Assembly: GCA_039621445.1 (NCBI GenBank)
Contig: CP154956.1
Span: 46,853,291 to 46,917,290, forward strand
DNA from: Euglena gracilis
Lineage: Eukaryota; Euglenida; Euglenophyceae; Euglenales
Length of the DNA stretch: 64,000 nucleotides
Direction: 5' to 3'
Below the pieces are notes generated by a model, which saw nothing but the letters and a program-made list of their open reading frames with translations, had not been told where the DNA came from and did no database searches. A program made the translations under genes and the position numbers. Positions 11,051 to 21,100 of the stretch are shown here, in pieces; the first letter of the stretch is position 1, and each line of letters opens with the position of its first letter.

Positions 11051-11115
11051 ACGGGGGGTTGGTATGTCGTGGCGAGGGGGTCCGAGGGGGGTCGGCACGC
11101 GGGTTGGCGACCATG

Positions 11116-11536
11116 GGAGGCTAGGCACACCAGGGGGGGGGCTGAGGGGGTGGCGAGCGGCCGCGCGGGGGGGAGGGAGGGGAGGGGGGTCCGAGGGCGG
11201 CCGCGCGGGCGGAACGCATCCTAAAATCGGTGATTTTTGGGTCCAAAAAGTGGTCATTTTTTGCCATTTTTGGCCATTTTAGACAAAAAAAGTGCTTTTT
11301 GGGCCGCGCGCAGAGCGCGCGGCCGGCAAATTTGCCATTTTATGTCCGAAAATGGTCATTTTTGGTCATTTTTGGGCCTCAAAAAATTTGCGATTTTTTC
11401 TTGGCTATGCTAGGCACATGGGGGGAGGGGGGGTCCAGGGGGGGGGGGGGCGGGCGGCCGCGCGGGCGGCCGCGCAGGGGTCGCACAGAGGGGGAGGGGG
11501 GGTCCCGGACCCCCCCGAGCGGCGCGCCTAGCCTCC
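11116..11536. mobile_element. GGAGGCTAGGC MITE, copy 1
   Basis: A 421-bp element with perfect 11-bp terminal inverted repeats (GGAGGCTAGGC/GCCTAGCCTCC) and a 3-bp target duplication ATG (11113-11115 and 11537-11539). The interior has G-rich runs, a GCGGCCGCGCGGGCGG block, a GCGCGC-AGA-GCGCGC palindrome and TGGTCATTTTTGG repeats. It has no coding capacity. Confidence 0.85.
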
Positions 11537-11539
11537 ATG

Positions 11540-12206
11540 GTACACCCCTCCCCCCCCCCCTGGTCGCCGACCCCCTCGCCACGCCATTTACCCCCGTCCT
11601 CCCCCCCCTATTTGGACCCCCTCGCCACGGCGTACCAACCCCCCTTTTGTTTTTTTTTGAAAAAACAAAACGACGTGTCTTTTTGAAACCGTGTTAAGTC
11701 CACGATGTACACCGGCCGTGAAAACCGTGTTCAGTCCACGTGTACAGCGGTGGGGGGGTTGGTACACCCCTCCCCCCCCCCCCTCCGAGGGCCTCGCCAC
11801 GCCATTTCCCCCCCCCCCTAGCCGGACCCCCTCGCCACGCCACCCGCAATTTTCGCGATTTTTTGAACGAAAATTCTGTTGGTGACCATGGTACACCCCT
11901 CCCCCCTTGGTCGCCGACCCCCTCGCCACGCCATTTACCCCCCCCCACCCCCCCCTATTCGGGGGTGGGTCGGCACACCCCTCCCCCCCCCCCCTCCCCG
12001 ACCCCCTCGCCACGCCATTTTACCCCTCCGCCCCCCCCCCTTTCAGACCCCCTCGCCACGCCATGTCAGCCGCGCCAAAGAAAATTTTCTTGGAAAACCC
12101 CCGCGCACCCCCCCCCCCCCCATCCCGGACCCCCTCGCCACGCCCACCCCCCCCCCCCCCCCCCCCCTAGCCGGACGGCTCGCCACGGCGTGCCGACCCC
12201 CCTCGG
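11540..12206. repeat. CCTCGCCACGCC satellite block 1
   Basis: About ten units of 50-100 bp each contain ACCCCCTCGCCACGCC followed by ATTTACCCCC or ATGTCAGCC. They are mixed with segments ending CATGGTACACCCC and a GTGAAAACCGTGTT motif. No gene. Confidence 0.7.
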
Positions 12207-12400
12207 TCGCGATTTTGAGACCAACCTAGCCGTCCGTCCGTCCAGACCAAAATTCACCCTGTCCAGCCGTCCGTCCAGATGAAAGGAATTTTCTCTAGCC
12301 GTCCGTCCGTCCGTCCGTCCGTCCGTCCGTCCGTCCTCACGCCTCCGGGAGGCTCCTCCCGCACCAGAACATTCCTCCGTTAACTTTTCCGTCTCCCAAC

Positions 12401-12565
12401 GCTGACATCTTATGTCCCCATTGTGGTGTGAAAGTTGGCTTCCCCACCATCTCCGACGTAGCTCGGTCTATTTACTGTGTGAGTTGTGCGGACACCTACC
12501 ACTTTGTGTGTGCTGACCTGCGCCGAGCTCCCAAACGTCCCTGGAAATGCCCGGGATATTTGTGA
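12401..12565 (+). CDS. PHD-like zinc finger of the element, copy 2
   Basis: Duplicate of the ORF at 10412-10576, with the same Cys/His pattern and the same missing last cysteine. Confidence 0.45.
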   Translation, partial: ADILCPHCGVKVGFPTISDVARSIYCVSCADTYHFVCADLRRAPKRPWKCPGYL

Positions 12566-12759
12566 TGCCTTTCGTGATGTGCCATTGTTCCTGGCCAACC
12601 GGCCACGAGGTGTTTGCAGCATGCGTCTGCGTACCCCCCCCCCACAATACACCAACTTCCCGCCGCTGCGTTGCTTCTTGCTTCCGTTGAGCAGTATGTC
12701 CATCGTTCCATGCACTCTAGTTATGCTGTAACCCTACAGAAGATTTTTCATTTATGACA

Positions 12760-13040
12760 CGGAACAATGCAGATGTACCGTGTTTGTAACACGTGTACAT
12801 TGTACGGAAAGCGTGTTTACTCTTTTTGGTAACACGTGTACACTGCAGGAAAGCTTACTCTTTTGGTAACACGTGTACGTTGTACGGAAAGCGTGTTTAC
12901 TCTTTTTGGGAACACGTGTACACTGCAGGAAAGCGTGTTTCCTCTTTTGGTAACACGTGTACATTGTACGGAAAGCGTGTTAACACTTTTTCGTAACACG
13001 TGTACATTGTACAGAAAGCGTGTTGCAAACACGTTTTCCA
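12760..13040. repeat. Subterminal tandem array in duplication copy 2
   Basis: Near-identical to 10770-11050. Confidence 0.7.
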
Positions 13041-13104
13041 CGGGGGGTTGGTATGTCGTGGCGAGGGGGTCCGAGGGGGGTCGGCACGCGGGTTGGCGAC
13101 CATG

Positions 13105-13520
13105 GGAGGCTAGGCACACCAGGGGGGGGGCTGGGGGGGGGGCGAGCGGCCGCGCGGGGGGAGGGAGGGGAGGGGGTCCGAGGGCGGCCGCGCGGGCGGA
13201 ACGCATCCTAAAATCGGTGATTTTTGGGTCCAAAAAGTGGTCATTTTTTGCCATTTTTGGCCATTTTAGACAAAAAAAGTGCTTTTTGGGCCGCGCGCAG
13301 AGCGCGCGGCCGGCAAATTTGCCATTTTATGTCCGAAAATGGTCATTTTTGGTCATTTTTGGGCCTCAAAAAATTTGCGATTTTTTCTTGGCTATGCTAG
13401 GCACATGGGGGGAGGGGGGGTCCAGGGGGGGGGGCGAGCGGCCGCGCGGGCGGCCGCGCAGGGGCCGCACAGGGGGGGAGGGGGGGTCCCGGACCCCCCC
13501 GAGCGGCGCGCCTAGCCTCC
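13105..13520. mobile_element. GGAGGCTAGGC MITE, copy 2
   Basis: 416 bp, the same 11-bp inverted repeats and the same ATG target duplication (13102-13104 and 13521-13523) as copy 1. It was therefore carried along by the 2-kb duplication and did not insert independently. Confidence 0.85.
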
Positions 13521-13523
13521 ATG

Positions 13524-14194
13524 GTACACCCCCCCCCCCCCCCCCTGGTCGCCGACCCCCTCGCCACGCCATTTACCCCCGTCCTCCCCCCCCTATTTGG
13601 ACCCCCTCGCCACGGCGTACCTTTCCCCTTTTTTTTTTTTTTTGAAAAAACAAAACGACGTGTCTTTTTGAAACCGTGTTAAGTCCACGATGTACACCGG
13701 CCGTGAAAACCGTGTTCAGTCCACGTGTACAGCGGTGGGGGGGTTGGTACACCCCTCCCCCCCCCTCCCCGAGGGCCTCGCCACGCCATTTACCCCCGTC
13801 CTCCCCCCCCTATTTGGACCCCCTCGCCACGCCACCCGCGATTTTCGCGATTTTTTGAACGAAAATTCTGTTGGTGACCATGGTACACCCCTCCCCCCTT
13901 GGTCGCCGACCCCCTCGCCACGCCATTTACCCCCCTCCCCCCCCCCTATTCGGGGGGGTCGGCACACCCCTCCCCCCCCCCCCCCCCCCCCCCCTCGCAA
14001 CGCCCTTTTACCCCTCCTCCCCCCCCCTTTTCAGACCCCCTCGCCACGCCATGTCAGCCGCGCCAAAGAAAATTTTCTTGGAAAACCCCCGCGCACCCCT
14101 CCCCCCCCCATCCGGCACCCCCTCGCCACGCCAAACCCCCCCCCCCCCCCCCCCCTAGCCGGACGGCTCGCCACGGCGTGCCGACCCCCCTCGG
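13524..14194. repeat. CCTCGCCACGCC satellite block 2
   Basis: Duplicate of 11540-12206. It joins the right arm of the inverted repeat at 14176-14194. Confidence 0.7.
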
Positions 14195-14229
14195 ACCCCC
14201 TCGCCACGGCATACCAACCCCCCGTGGAA

Positions 14230-14505
14230 AACGTGTTTGCAACACGCTTTCTGTACAATGTACACGTGTTACGAAAAAGTGTTAACACGCTTTCCGTACA
14301 ATGTACACGTGTTACCAAAAGAGTAAACACGCTTTCCTGCAGTGTACACGTGTTGCCAAAAAGAGTAAACACGCTTTCCGTACAATGTACACGTGTTACC
14401 AAAAGAGTAAGCTTTCCTGCAGTGTACACGTGTTACCAAAAAGAGTAAACACGCTTTCCGTACAATGTACACGTGTTACAAACACGGTACATCTGCATTG
14501 TTCCG
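14230..14505. repeat. Subterminal array in right arm (PHD side)
   Basis: Reverse complement of the array at 10770-11050. Confidence 0.7.
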
Positions 14506-14696
14506 TGTCATAAATGAAAAATATTCTGTAGGGTTACAGCATAACTAGAGTGCATGGAACGATGGACATACTGCTCAACGGAAGCAAGAAGCAACGCAGC
14601 GGCGGGAAGTTGGCGTATTGTGGGGGGGTACGCAGACGCATGCTGCAAACACCTCGTGGCCGGTTGGCCAGGAACAATGGCACATCACGAAAGGCA

Positions 14697-14866
14697 TCAC
14701 AAATATCCCGGGCATTTCCAGGGACGTTTGGGAACTCGGCGCAGGTCAGCACACACAAAGTTGTAGGTGTCCGCACAACTCACACAGTAAATAGACCGAG
14801 CTACGTCGGAGATGGTGGGGAAGCCAACTTTCACACCACAATGGGGACATAAGATGTCAGCGTTGG
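14697..14866 (-). CDS. PHD-like zinc finger of the element, copy 3
   Basis: Minus-strand duplicate of the ORF at 10412-10576, with the same C-P-H-C-G and Y-C-V-S-C elements and only minor substitutions. Confidence 0.45.
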
Positions 14867-16469
14867 GAGACGGAAAAGTTAACGGAGGAATGTTCTGGTG
14901 CGGGAGGAGCCTCCCGGAGGCGTGAGGACGGACGGACGGACGGACGGACGGACGGACGGACGGCTAGAGAAAATTCCTTTCATCTGGACGGACGGCTGGA
15001 CAGGGTGAATTTTGGTCTGGACGGACGGACGGCTAGGTTGGTCTCAAAATCGCGATAGTGCACTTATTCCTAATTACTGTGGCTTTTCTTCCGACCCCGT
15101 GTGTTTTTTTCGACATGTCACATGGCTGAGGCCCCTGGCGGGGTTCGTTACAAGCTGGGATTATCATACAATTTGTCAAGTTTCAAGTTCAAGTACACCT
15201 TGTCAGTCCAAGTACAAGACAAAGGTGAAGTGGAGGACTATTTGCAAGAGTATATGTTCTCTGGTGGACAGTGCTTCTAGCCTTAGTGCTGGAGCTTATT
15301 TGGCCTCATGCTGCTGATTGCTGCAGAATTGACTTTAAGTCGGTCTGTTTCTGTGAACTGTGTTTTGTTTTTTGCCTTTCCTTTTTGTTTCTGTTTACAA
15401 AATAGCCCCAGAACAAAGGAAACCGAGGAACTATGGTCTGTTTTTGCAAAGCTCCCGTTCAGATTGTGCCAATGTGCCAAATGTGAAAGGGATTTTGAAG
15501 ATTCCGAAGATTTTGGCGATTTTTGGGCCACAGGTGGTGGACAGTTTTTGGGCCACATGTGTTGCCCAGTTTTGGGCCAGACGTGGTGGCCAGTTTTGGG
15601 CCAGATGGTGCCAGATTTTGACCAGAAATGTTTTATCATGAGATGCTCGTTTTCTTCTGAAACTTGTTTTTTTCGTTTCTTACAGTGTTTTTTTTGCTGT
15701 GCAACAAGTCCTCTTTGCACACGGAAGCTGAAAAAATTGGGGGTGCAGTTTCTGAGTCTGGCAAATGGGTCAGTTTTGGAGGGTTTGTGGTGGCCAGTTT
15801 TGGGACCGCCAGGTTTTGCCAGTTTTGTTGGCGATATTTTTTTCAAGGAGGCGAACCAATGGCCACAAGTTTTTTGGGGAGGGGTCATTTTGTCCGGAGC
15901 TCCTCCGGGTCTAAGCCAACGGGCGGCTTATTTCGGCCGAACATTCACCTGAGCGACCGCGGCCCGGACGAACGCAGTCACCCTCCGGTGCACATATTGA
16001 TTTCTGATCCGGCCATCACTGCGTACGGCGTACGTATTGATTGGTCTGGATAGCCGGGCGGCTGGTGACAGTGGCTTTCATCTGGACGGACGGCTAGAAA
16101 GCCGGCATGTTGGTCGGCTAGGTTGGTCTGCCAGCCGGCTAGGTTGGTCTGCCGGCCGGCTAGGTTGGTCCGGCCAAACGCCCCCCCCAGTTTAGCTGCC
16201 GACTCCACGCACCAGAGGAGGCCACAATTGGAGCCCCGTCACGGGCACCAACGCAGGCGAGTTGTTGCTCGGGTGTTGGGGGGTCGGCACACCCCCCCCC
16301 CCTCACCGACCCCCTCGCAACGCCGTTTTACCCCCCTCCCCCCCTTTTCAGACCCCCTCGCCACGCCATGTCAGGCCCGCCAAAGAAAATTTTCTTGGCA
16401 AACCCCGCGCACCCCTCCCCCCTCATCCGGGCCCCCCTCGCCATGCCAACCCCCCCCCCTAGCCGACCC

Positions 16470-16774
16470 CCCGTTGCATACAACACCCGAGCATCAATGC
16501 ACCAGCGGGCCCACCCCAAAAAACAGTCGTCTAACGTCGCGTGTTGTACCCCATGGGCTGCGCAAACCCCCATGTATTCTGTAAAACAATTCAGGGCAGC
16601 CATGCGGTCGCGACGGTAATCTTTTGCCGAGACTAGATCTGGGGGGAGAAGTTCACCAAGCAAAGCATCAACTTCCTCAGATGGAGATTTCACCTTGTGG
16701 AAGGATTCCACAAACTGCTTAACAGTGGGAGGGGCAGGCATGCGGGCCTCGGCGAGGTTAGCCAGACGCATCAT
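16470..16774 (-). pseudogene. PHD-element protein, N-terminal domain (right arm copy)
   Basis: Minus-strand duplicate of 8463-8769 starting at ATG 16774, identical through DARVLYAT. The frame then runs into a shorter satellite insertion. Confidence 0.5.
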
Positions 16775-16794
16775 GGCTGTGAAGGGTGTGAAGG

Positions 16795-17005
16795 CGTTTT
16801 TGAAACACGTTTTAGGATAATGCACACGTGTCACCAAACAGTCTAAACACGCTTTTCGTAGATGTACATGTGTTACCAAAAAAGTAAACACGCTTTCCTG
16901 CAGTGTACACGTGTTACCAAAAGGAGTAAACACGCTTTCCGTACAATGTACACGTGTTACAAACACGGTACATTTGCATTGTACCGTGTTTGTAACACAG
17001 TACAA
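16795..17005. repeat. Subterminal array in right arm (outer side)
   Basis: Reverse complement of the array at 8226-8445. Confidence 0.7.
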
Positions 17006-17259
17006 TTTCAATTACCAAGGTGCCCCATTTTTGTACATGTGTTCACTATAATCGGCATTTTTTTTTGCGCAATTCTCGTGAAAAAAACAGTGTCCAAAAA
17101 AACAAGCTGCCAACTATGCCTCACGCACCTCAACAAAGAAATTGTAGACCGCCGTCCATAGCTCGGCATACTTAAAAAAAATGCAAAAAAAAAACATGTT
17201 TTTTTTGAAAAAGCAAAAAATGACCTTTTTCCTTGCGAAATTGCCATTTTTTGAGGAAA

Positions 17260-17575
17260 AAAATTTTTCGGGGGTGGTTCGGGTCACGGGGGGGGTCATG
17301 GGGGGGGGGTCACGGGGGGGTCACGGGGGAACACCACATTTTCGGTGGCTAACTTAGGAATCACCGAAAACGAATTTTTGGGGAAAACATCCTTTTCGGC
17401 AATTTTATTCTGAAAACTTGGCCGGTGATGCCTAATTTGACAAAATATTCATGTAGATTCATAATTTGGGGCATAAATTTTGCAAAATTTGGAATGGTGA
17501 TGCCTATTTGGGGTCAAAATACTAATTTTAAGTTGGGGGATTCCTAATTTGGGGGTTGGGGGGGGTCACGGGGCG
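17260..17575. repeat. CCTAATTT-rich GTCACGGGG-ended repeat, copy 1
   Basis: Runs of GGGTCACGGGG flank segments with AACACCACATTTTCGGTG, GGTGATGCCTAATTTGAC and GGGGATTCCTAATTTGGGG. A related copy lies at 62740-63010, with part of the interior inverted. Confidence 0.6.
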
Positions 17576-18060
17576 AATACCCCCTCTAAAGTTTTTTTTA
17601 TGTGTGAAAATATTTCCAAATCTGTGTTTTCTGGTGCAAAAAATCATGCTTTCAACCCCCCAAAAAAACACAAAAAAAACAATGCTCAAAGATAAAAAAT
17701 GAACTTTTTTCCAAAAAAACAGTGCAAAAAATTTTTCCCCCAAACCCTCCATGACGTTTTTTTTGTTTTTTTTAAAAAAAACATTTTTTTAAAAAAACAT
17801 GTTTTTTTTTGTTTCAAAAAAAACAAGCCGTCAACCTTGACTAATTGTTTTTTTTTTTGGGATGCTACCCATGATTTCGCTTTCTAGTTTGATTTTTTGG
17901 CAATGGAGGCTAGGTAGTCCACTTCGGGACCCTGGACCCCCCTCCCCCCCTCCCCCCTGTTCAGTTCACTTCGGAAGTGCACAGGGGGGTCCCGAGAACC
18001 CCCCCCCCGTGAGCATGGATGTACTTGGTCACTTCAGGAAAAAACGTCCCTACGTTTTAC
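17576..18060. other. No gene recognised
   Basis: Homopolymer-rich sequence (runs of A, T and C), partly resembling 55.4-55.8 kb. I see no supported gene or repeat boundary. Confidence 0.4.
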
Positions 18061-18071
18061 GGGACAGGCGG

Positions 18072-18113
18072 CAGCTTGCACTCCATCTGGCTCAGCTTCA
18101 GCTGGATGGGATG
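18072..18113 (-). CDS. Acyl-CoA dehydrogenase exon E
   Basis: The minus-strand frame reads (H)[13 protein letters not shown], the expected 'Q.iQ.KLadM' helix after the R-K-A-F-G motif. The start is ambiguous by one codon (18113 or 18110). The 3' border near 18072 is not fixed. CCGCCCC-type sequence beyond exon D pairs with GGGGCGGTG just upstream of this exon. Confidence 0.55.
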
Positions 18114-21100
18114 GCACCGCCCCACGGCGCCCCCACCGCCCTGTGCCCTGTGGCGCCCCGGGGAAGACCACCGCACTGCCATAGGTTGCCGAGTTTGCCG
18201 CCCGAGTGGAATCCAGAAAGGGGGAGTGGACCAGCAGAGTCGGAAAGTGGTGGCCACGGTGATGATCCTCGGGTGGGGTCTGAAGGTTGCGGTGTTTCAA
18301 CCCGGCTGTGTCTACCCCAAGCCGGGCGGCGTGTTCCGGGGCACATCCTTCCCTGTGAGCGGGTGGAGGCGGGGGGTTTGCCCCCAACCCACCTCTGGCG
18401 GGGGACCCACTCGGCCCGGGCCGGCTCGGACCCACTCACCCCGGAGCTCGGTCAGGACCCCCCCCCCCCCTCAGGGTCTCGAAACTTAACAAAAATCTCT
18501 GGGCCGAGGGCAGGCTGTTTTTTTACCTACCCTGGGGGGGGTTTGGAGTGCCTTGGAGTGCCTGCCCAGGCAGGCACCCCCAGGGTGGGGTCGGCACCCC
18601 ACTAAAATACGGCCTGGACCGGGCCATGCAGGCAGCCCTGGGGGGGGGGATTGGCCCGCCACCCATTAGGCACTCCACAAGGAAATGTTCCGTCGGCACC
18701 GAAGGAACGTTTCGCCCTAAAAATCAGCACCCCCCCCCAACACGGGAAGCCATAAGCCATAAGGGGAACCCCTCCTCCCTCAAAGCCAATGAGGGCCTTA
18801 GAAAAATTTCCAGTTTTGGGGGGCTGGCTGAGGGCAAAGATACCTGTGAAAATTTGGAAAAAGAACCCTAAGGTTTCTTTGGAGGAAATGCCAAAAACTG
18901 GCACATTCTGCGCATTTTTTTCTGTGCGACATACAATAGGAGAACCACTTCACCAACTTCACCATTTTGTTCTGAAATTATGATGAAAGGTTGAAACTGC
19001 AAAGAAAGACAGACCAAAAACAAATGGATCACCTTCTTTAATCGCAATGAATGAAACTTCAGCATTGGGCAAAAAAAGACATTTTTTGCTCCTCTTTCCA
19101 AAAGAAGAAGAAAAAAAGGCGCGAAAAGACAAAAAATACTTCCATGTTGTTGAACAAAGAATTTCATGTTCAAAGAAAAGAAAATGTCCTTGTTCATAAA
19201 CAAATGTTGTTTTTTGTTCAAAATTTTTCTGGGATTTCGAAAACAATTTCAGAAATATGAAGGTTGAGTTTTGAATGGAATTATGAAGTTGCTTAAATAT
19301 GCAAGGATGTGAAAGATTATGCAAGACGAAGGTTAATATAGAAACCGGAACTTTTTTTTTGCCATCTCCCGCGCACAGCACCAAAATGAAATTGTTCCAG
19401 GATTTTTTTTCGGTCAAGAAAGGGAAGGGGGATGGGTCCGCACCCCTCCCCCCTTCACAACATCTGGGAGCTGCACAGTGTACCGAACCCCTGCCACCTC
19501 CAGGGGGGGGGGAATAATTGATATCGGAGGCCTTCAAAAAAATTGCGGAAAAATTGCGGAAAAATTGCGGAAATTGCGGAAAAATTGCGGAAAAATTGAT
19601 ATCGGGAATATACACATTTCTGCTTGAGGGGACTTAGGAATTTTTCAATTGTGAGGTTCAGAACACCGCAACACCCACGTCTATGCAGGCGAGCACAAAC
19701 CAATGCGCTTGATGTTCTTTGCACAGGTGGGACGCACCCAATCCTGTGACCAGTGGTGCACTTGTGAGAAAAATTGGTAAACGGGGGGGGGACAACAAAA
19801 CACAATAGCACACCTGTTGATCCATTTGAAGAATAGTGGCTTGAACTCATTGCATCTTCCATCAAAAAAATTCTGCGAAAAAAAATGGAAAAAAAATTGC
19901 GGAAAAATTGCGAAATTGCGGAAAAATTGCAGAAAATTGCAGAAAATTGCGGAAATTGCGGAAAATTGCGGAAATTGCGGAAAAATTGCGGACATCAATT
20001 CCCCCCCCCCTGCACCTCACCCCTGAGGGGGGTAGGGGTTGGGACACCACCCACCTCAATACCAATGGGCTTCCAATAGACCCATGCCCCCACCCCCCAA
20101 CCCCAAGGAAAAACACACACGCTGTATGTGTTTGAGGGAAAATGGCAGAGAGGCCCCCCGGCAGGCCATGGAGGGCTGGGAGCCCCAGGATGGGCACAGA
20201 GACCCGGAGGACGTAGCGCCATGGGGGTCCCTTCCCTGCACCGTCGGCCACCCAAAGCGGGGCGGTGGGCGGCGTACAGCTTCGAGATGGTCTGCCCAAA
20301 CGCCTTCCGCTCCAGCGCAGAGGCAGGGCGGGGGGGGGGGGTCCGGTCCTTGGCGTGGGGTGTGAGGCGTGCCGTGCCGGTGGGTTGCATTGGTCCGGGG
20401 GGGCTGGCAGGAAGTCCTGAAACCCCACTTGTGACACTTGTGATGCAACGCCGTTTGTTTCACCCAAAACCGACCCTTCCCACCGACCACCCCCACCAAC
20501 CTGCCGACTGAGGGTGTGGGTCCTTTGGAAGGCCGGCCAGGTTGCTTCAGGAGTAGTGTTGGCAAAGCGCACTGGGGTGAAGCCTCCATGCAGAACACCC
20601 CCTGGGCCAGCCCCCCAATCCAACAACCTTAATAAAAAAAATAATAAGTCACCGGCAGTTGGCAGGAACAAGGCGGGCCACAGGCAAAAAAAAATGAGGG
20701 TTTTTGAAAGACAATGTTGGTGGAGGGTGCGGGTGGCGTGGGGATGCCTTGCCGGCCCTCCTGCCCCCCCCCCGCCCCCGCCCCGCCCGCCCTGGCCATA
20801 CTTGGCGGCGCAGTCGATGCTGGCCTGGGCGATGCCGAGGGCCTGGGCGGCGATGCCCATCCGGCCGCCGTCCAGCGTCGTCATCGCGATCTTGAAGCCC
20901 TCGCCCGGCTTGCCCAGCAGGTTCTCCTTCGGCACCTGCACCCCCTCCAGGATGAGGTTGCCGGGCCTCCAGAACCACCACTCACCGCCACACACGGCAA
21001 GGCGCAGGGGAAGGTGGGAGGGCGTGCAGCATACCATCAATTAACTAATATAAGTATAACATCATCAATCAATATGTGTGGTGCAAACCGCCAAGCTGAA

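Larger units (their letters stand above)
8157..11100 (+). repeat. Left arm of giant inverted repeat
   Basis: This 2.9-kb segment reappears in reverse complement at 14176-17080. The outer boundary is the CACGAGAATTGCGC motif (8157 on, matched at 17067-17080). The inner boundary is GTCGGCACGC (11091-11100, matched at 14176-14185). Identity is very high, with small length differences in homopolymer runs. Confidence 0.85.
10214..12206. repeat. 2-kb direct duplication, copy 1
   Basis: Begins with TCGCGATTTTGAGACC and is repeated, nearly base for base, as 12207-14194. Each copy contains the GTCC repeats, a PHD ORF, a subterminal array, a MITE and a block of CCTCGCCACGCC satellite. Confidence 0.85.
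12207..14194. repeat. 2-kb direct duplication, copy 2
   Basis: Second copy of 10214-12206, offset by about 1.99 kb. Small differences are confined to homopolymers and a few substitutions. Confidence 0.85.
14176..17080 (-). repeat. Right arm of giant inverted repeat
   Basis: Reverse complement of 8157-11100. It carries the subterminal arrays (14230-14505 and 16795-17005), the PHD ORF (14697-14866, minus) and the N-terminal ORF (minus). The two arms differ by small indels, by CTCGCCACG unit number, and by the shortened satellite insertion near 16270-16490. Confidence 0.85.

Noticed and set aside
14031-14429. Open frames of 70-270 codons translated from the ACACGTGTACA arrays.
   Set aside because: They repeat one translated tandem unit and end in satellite sequence; they are not genes.
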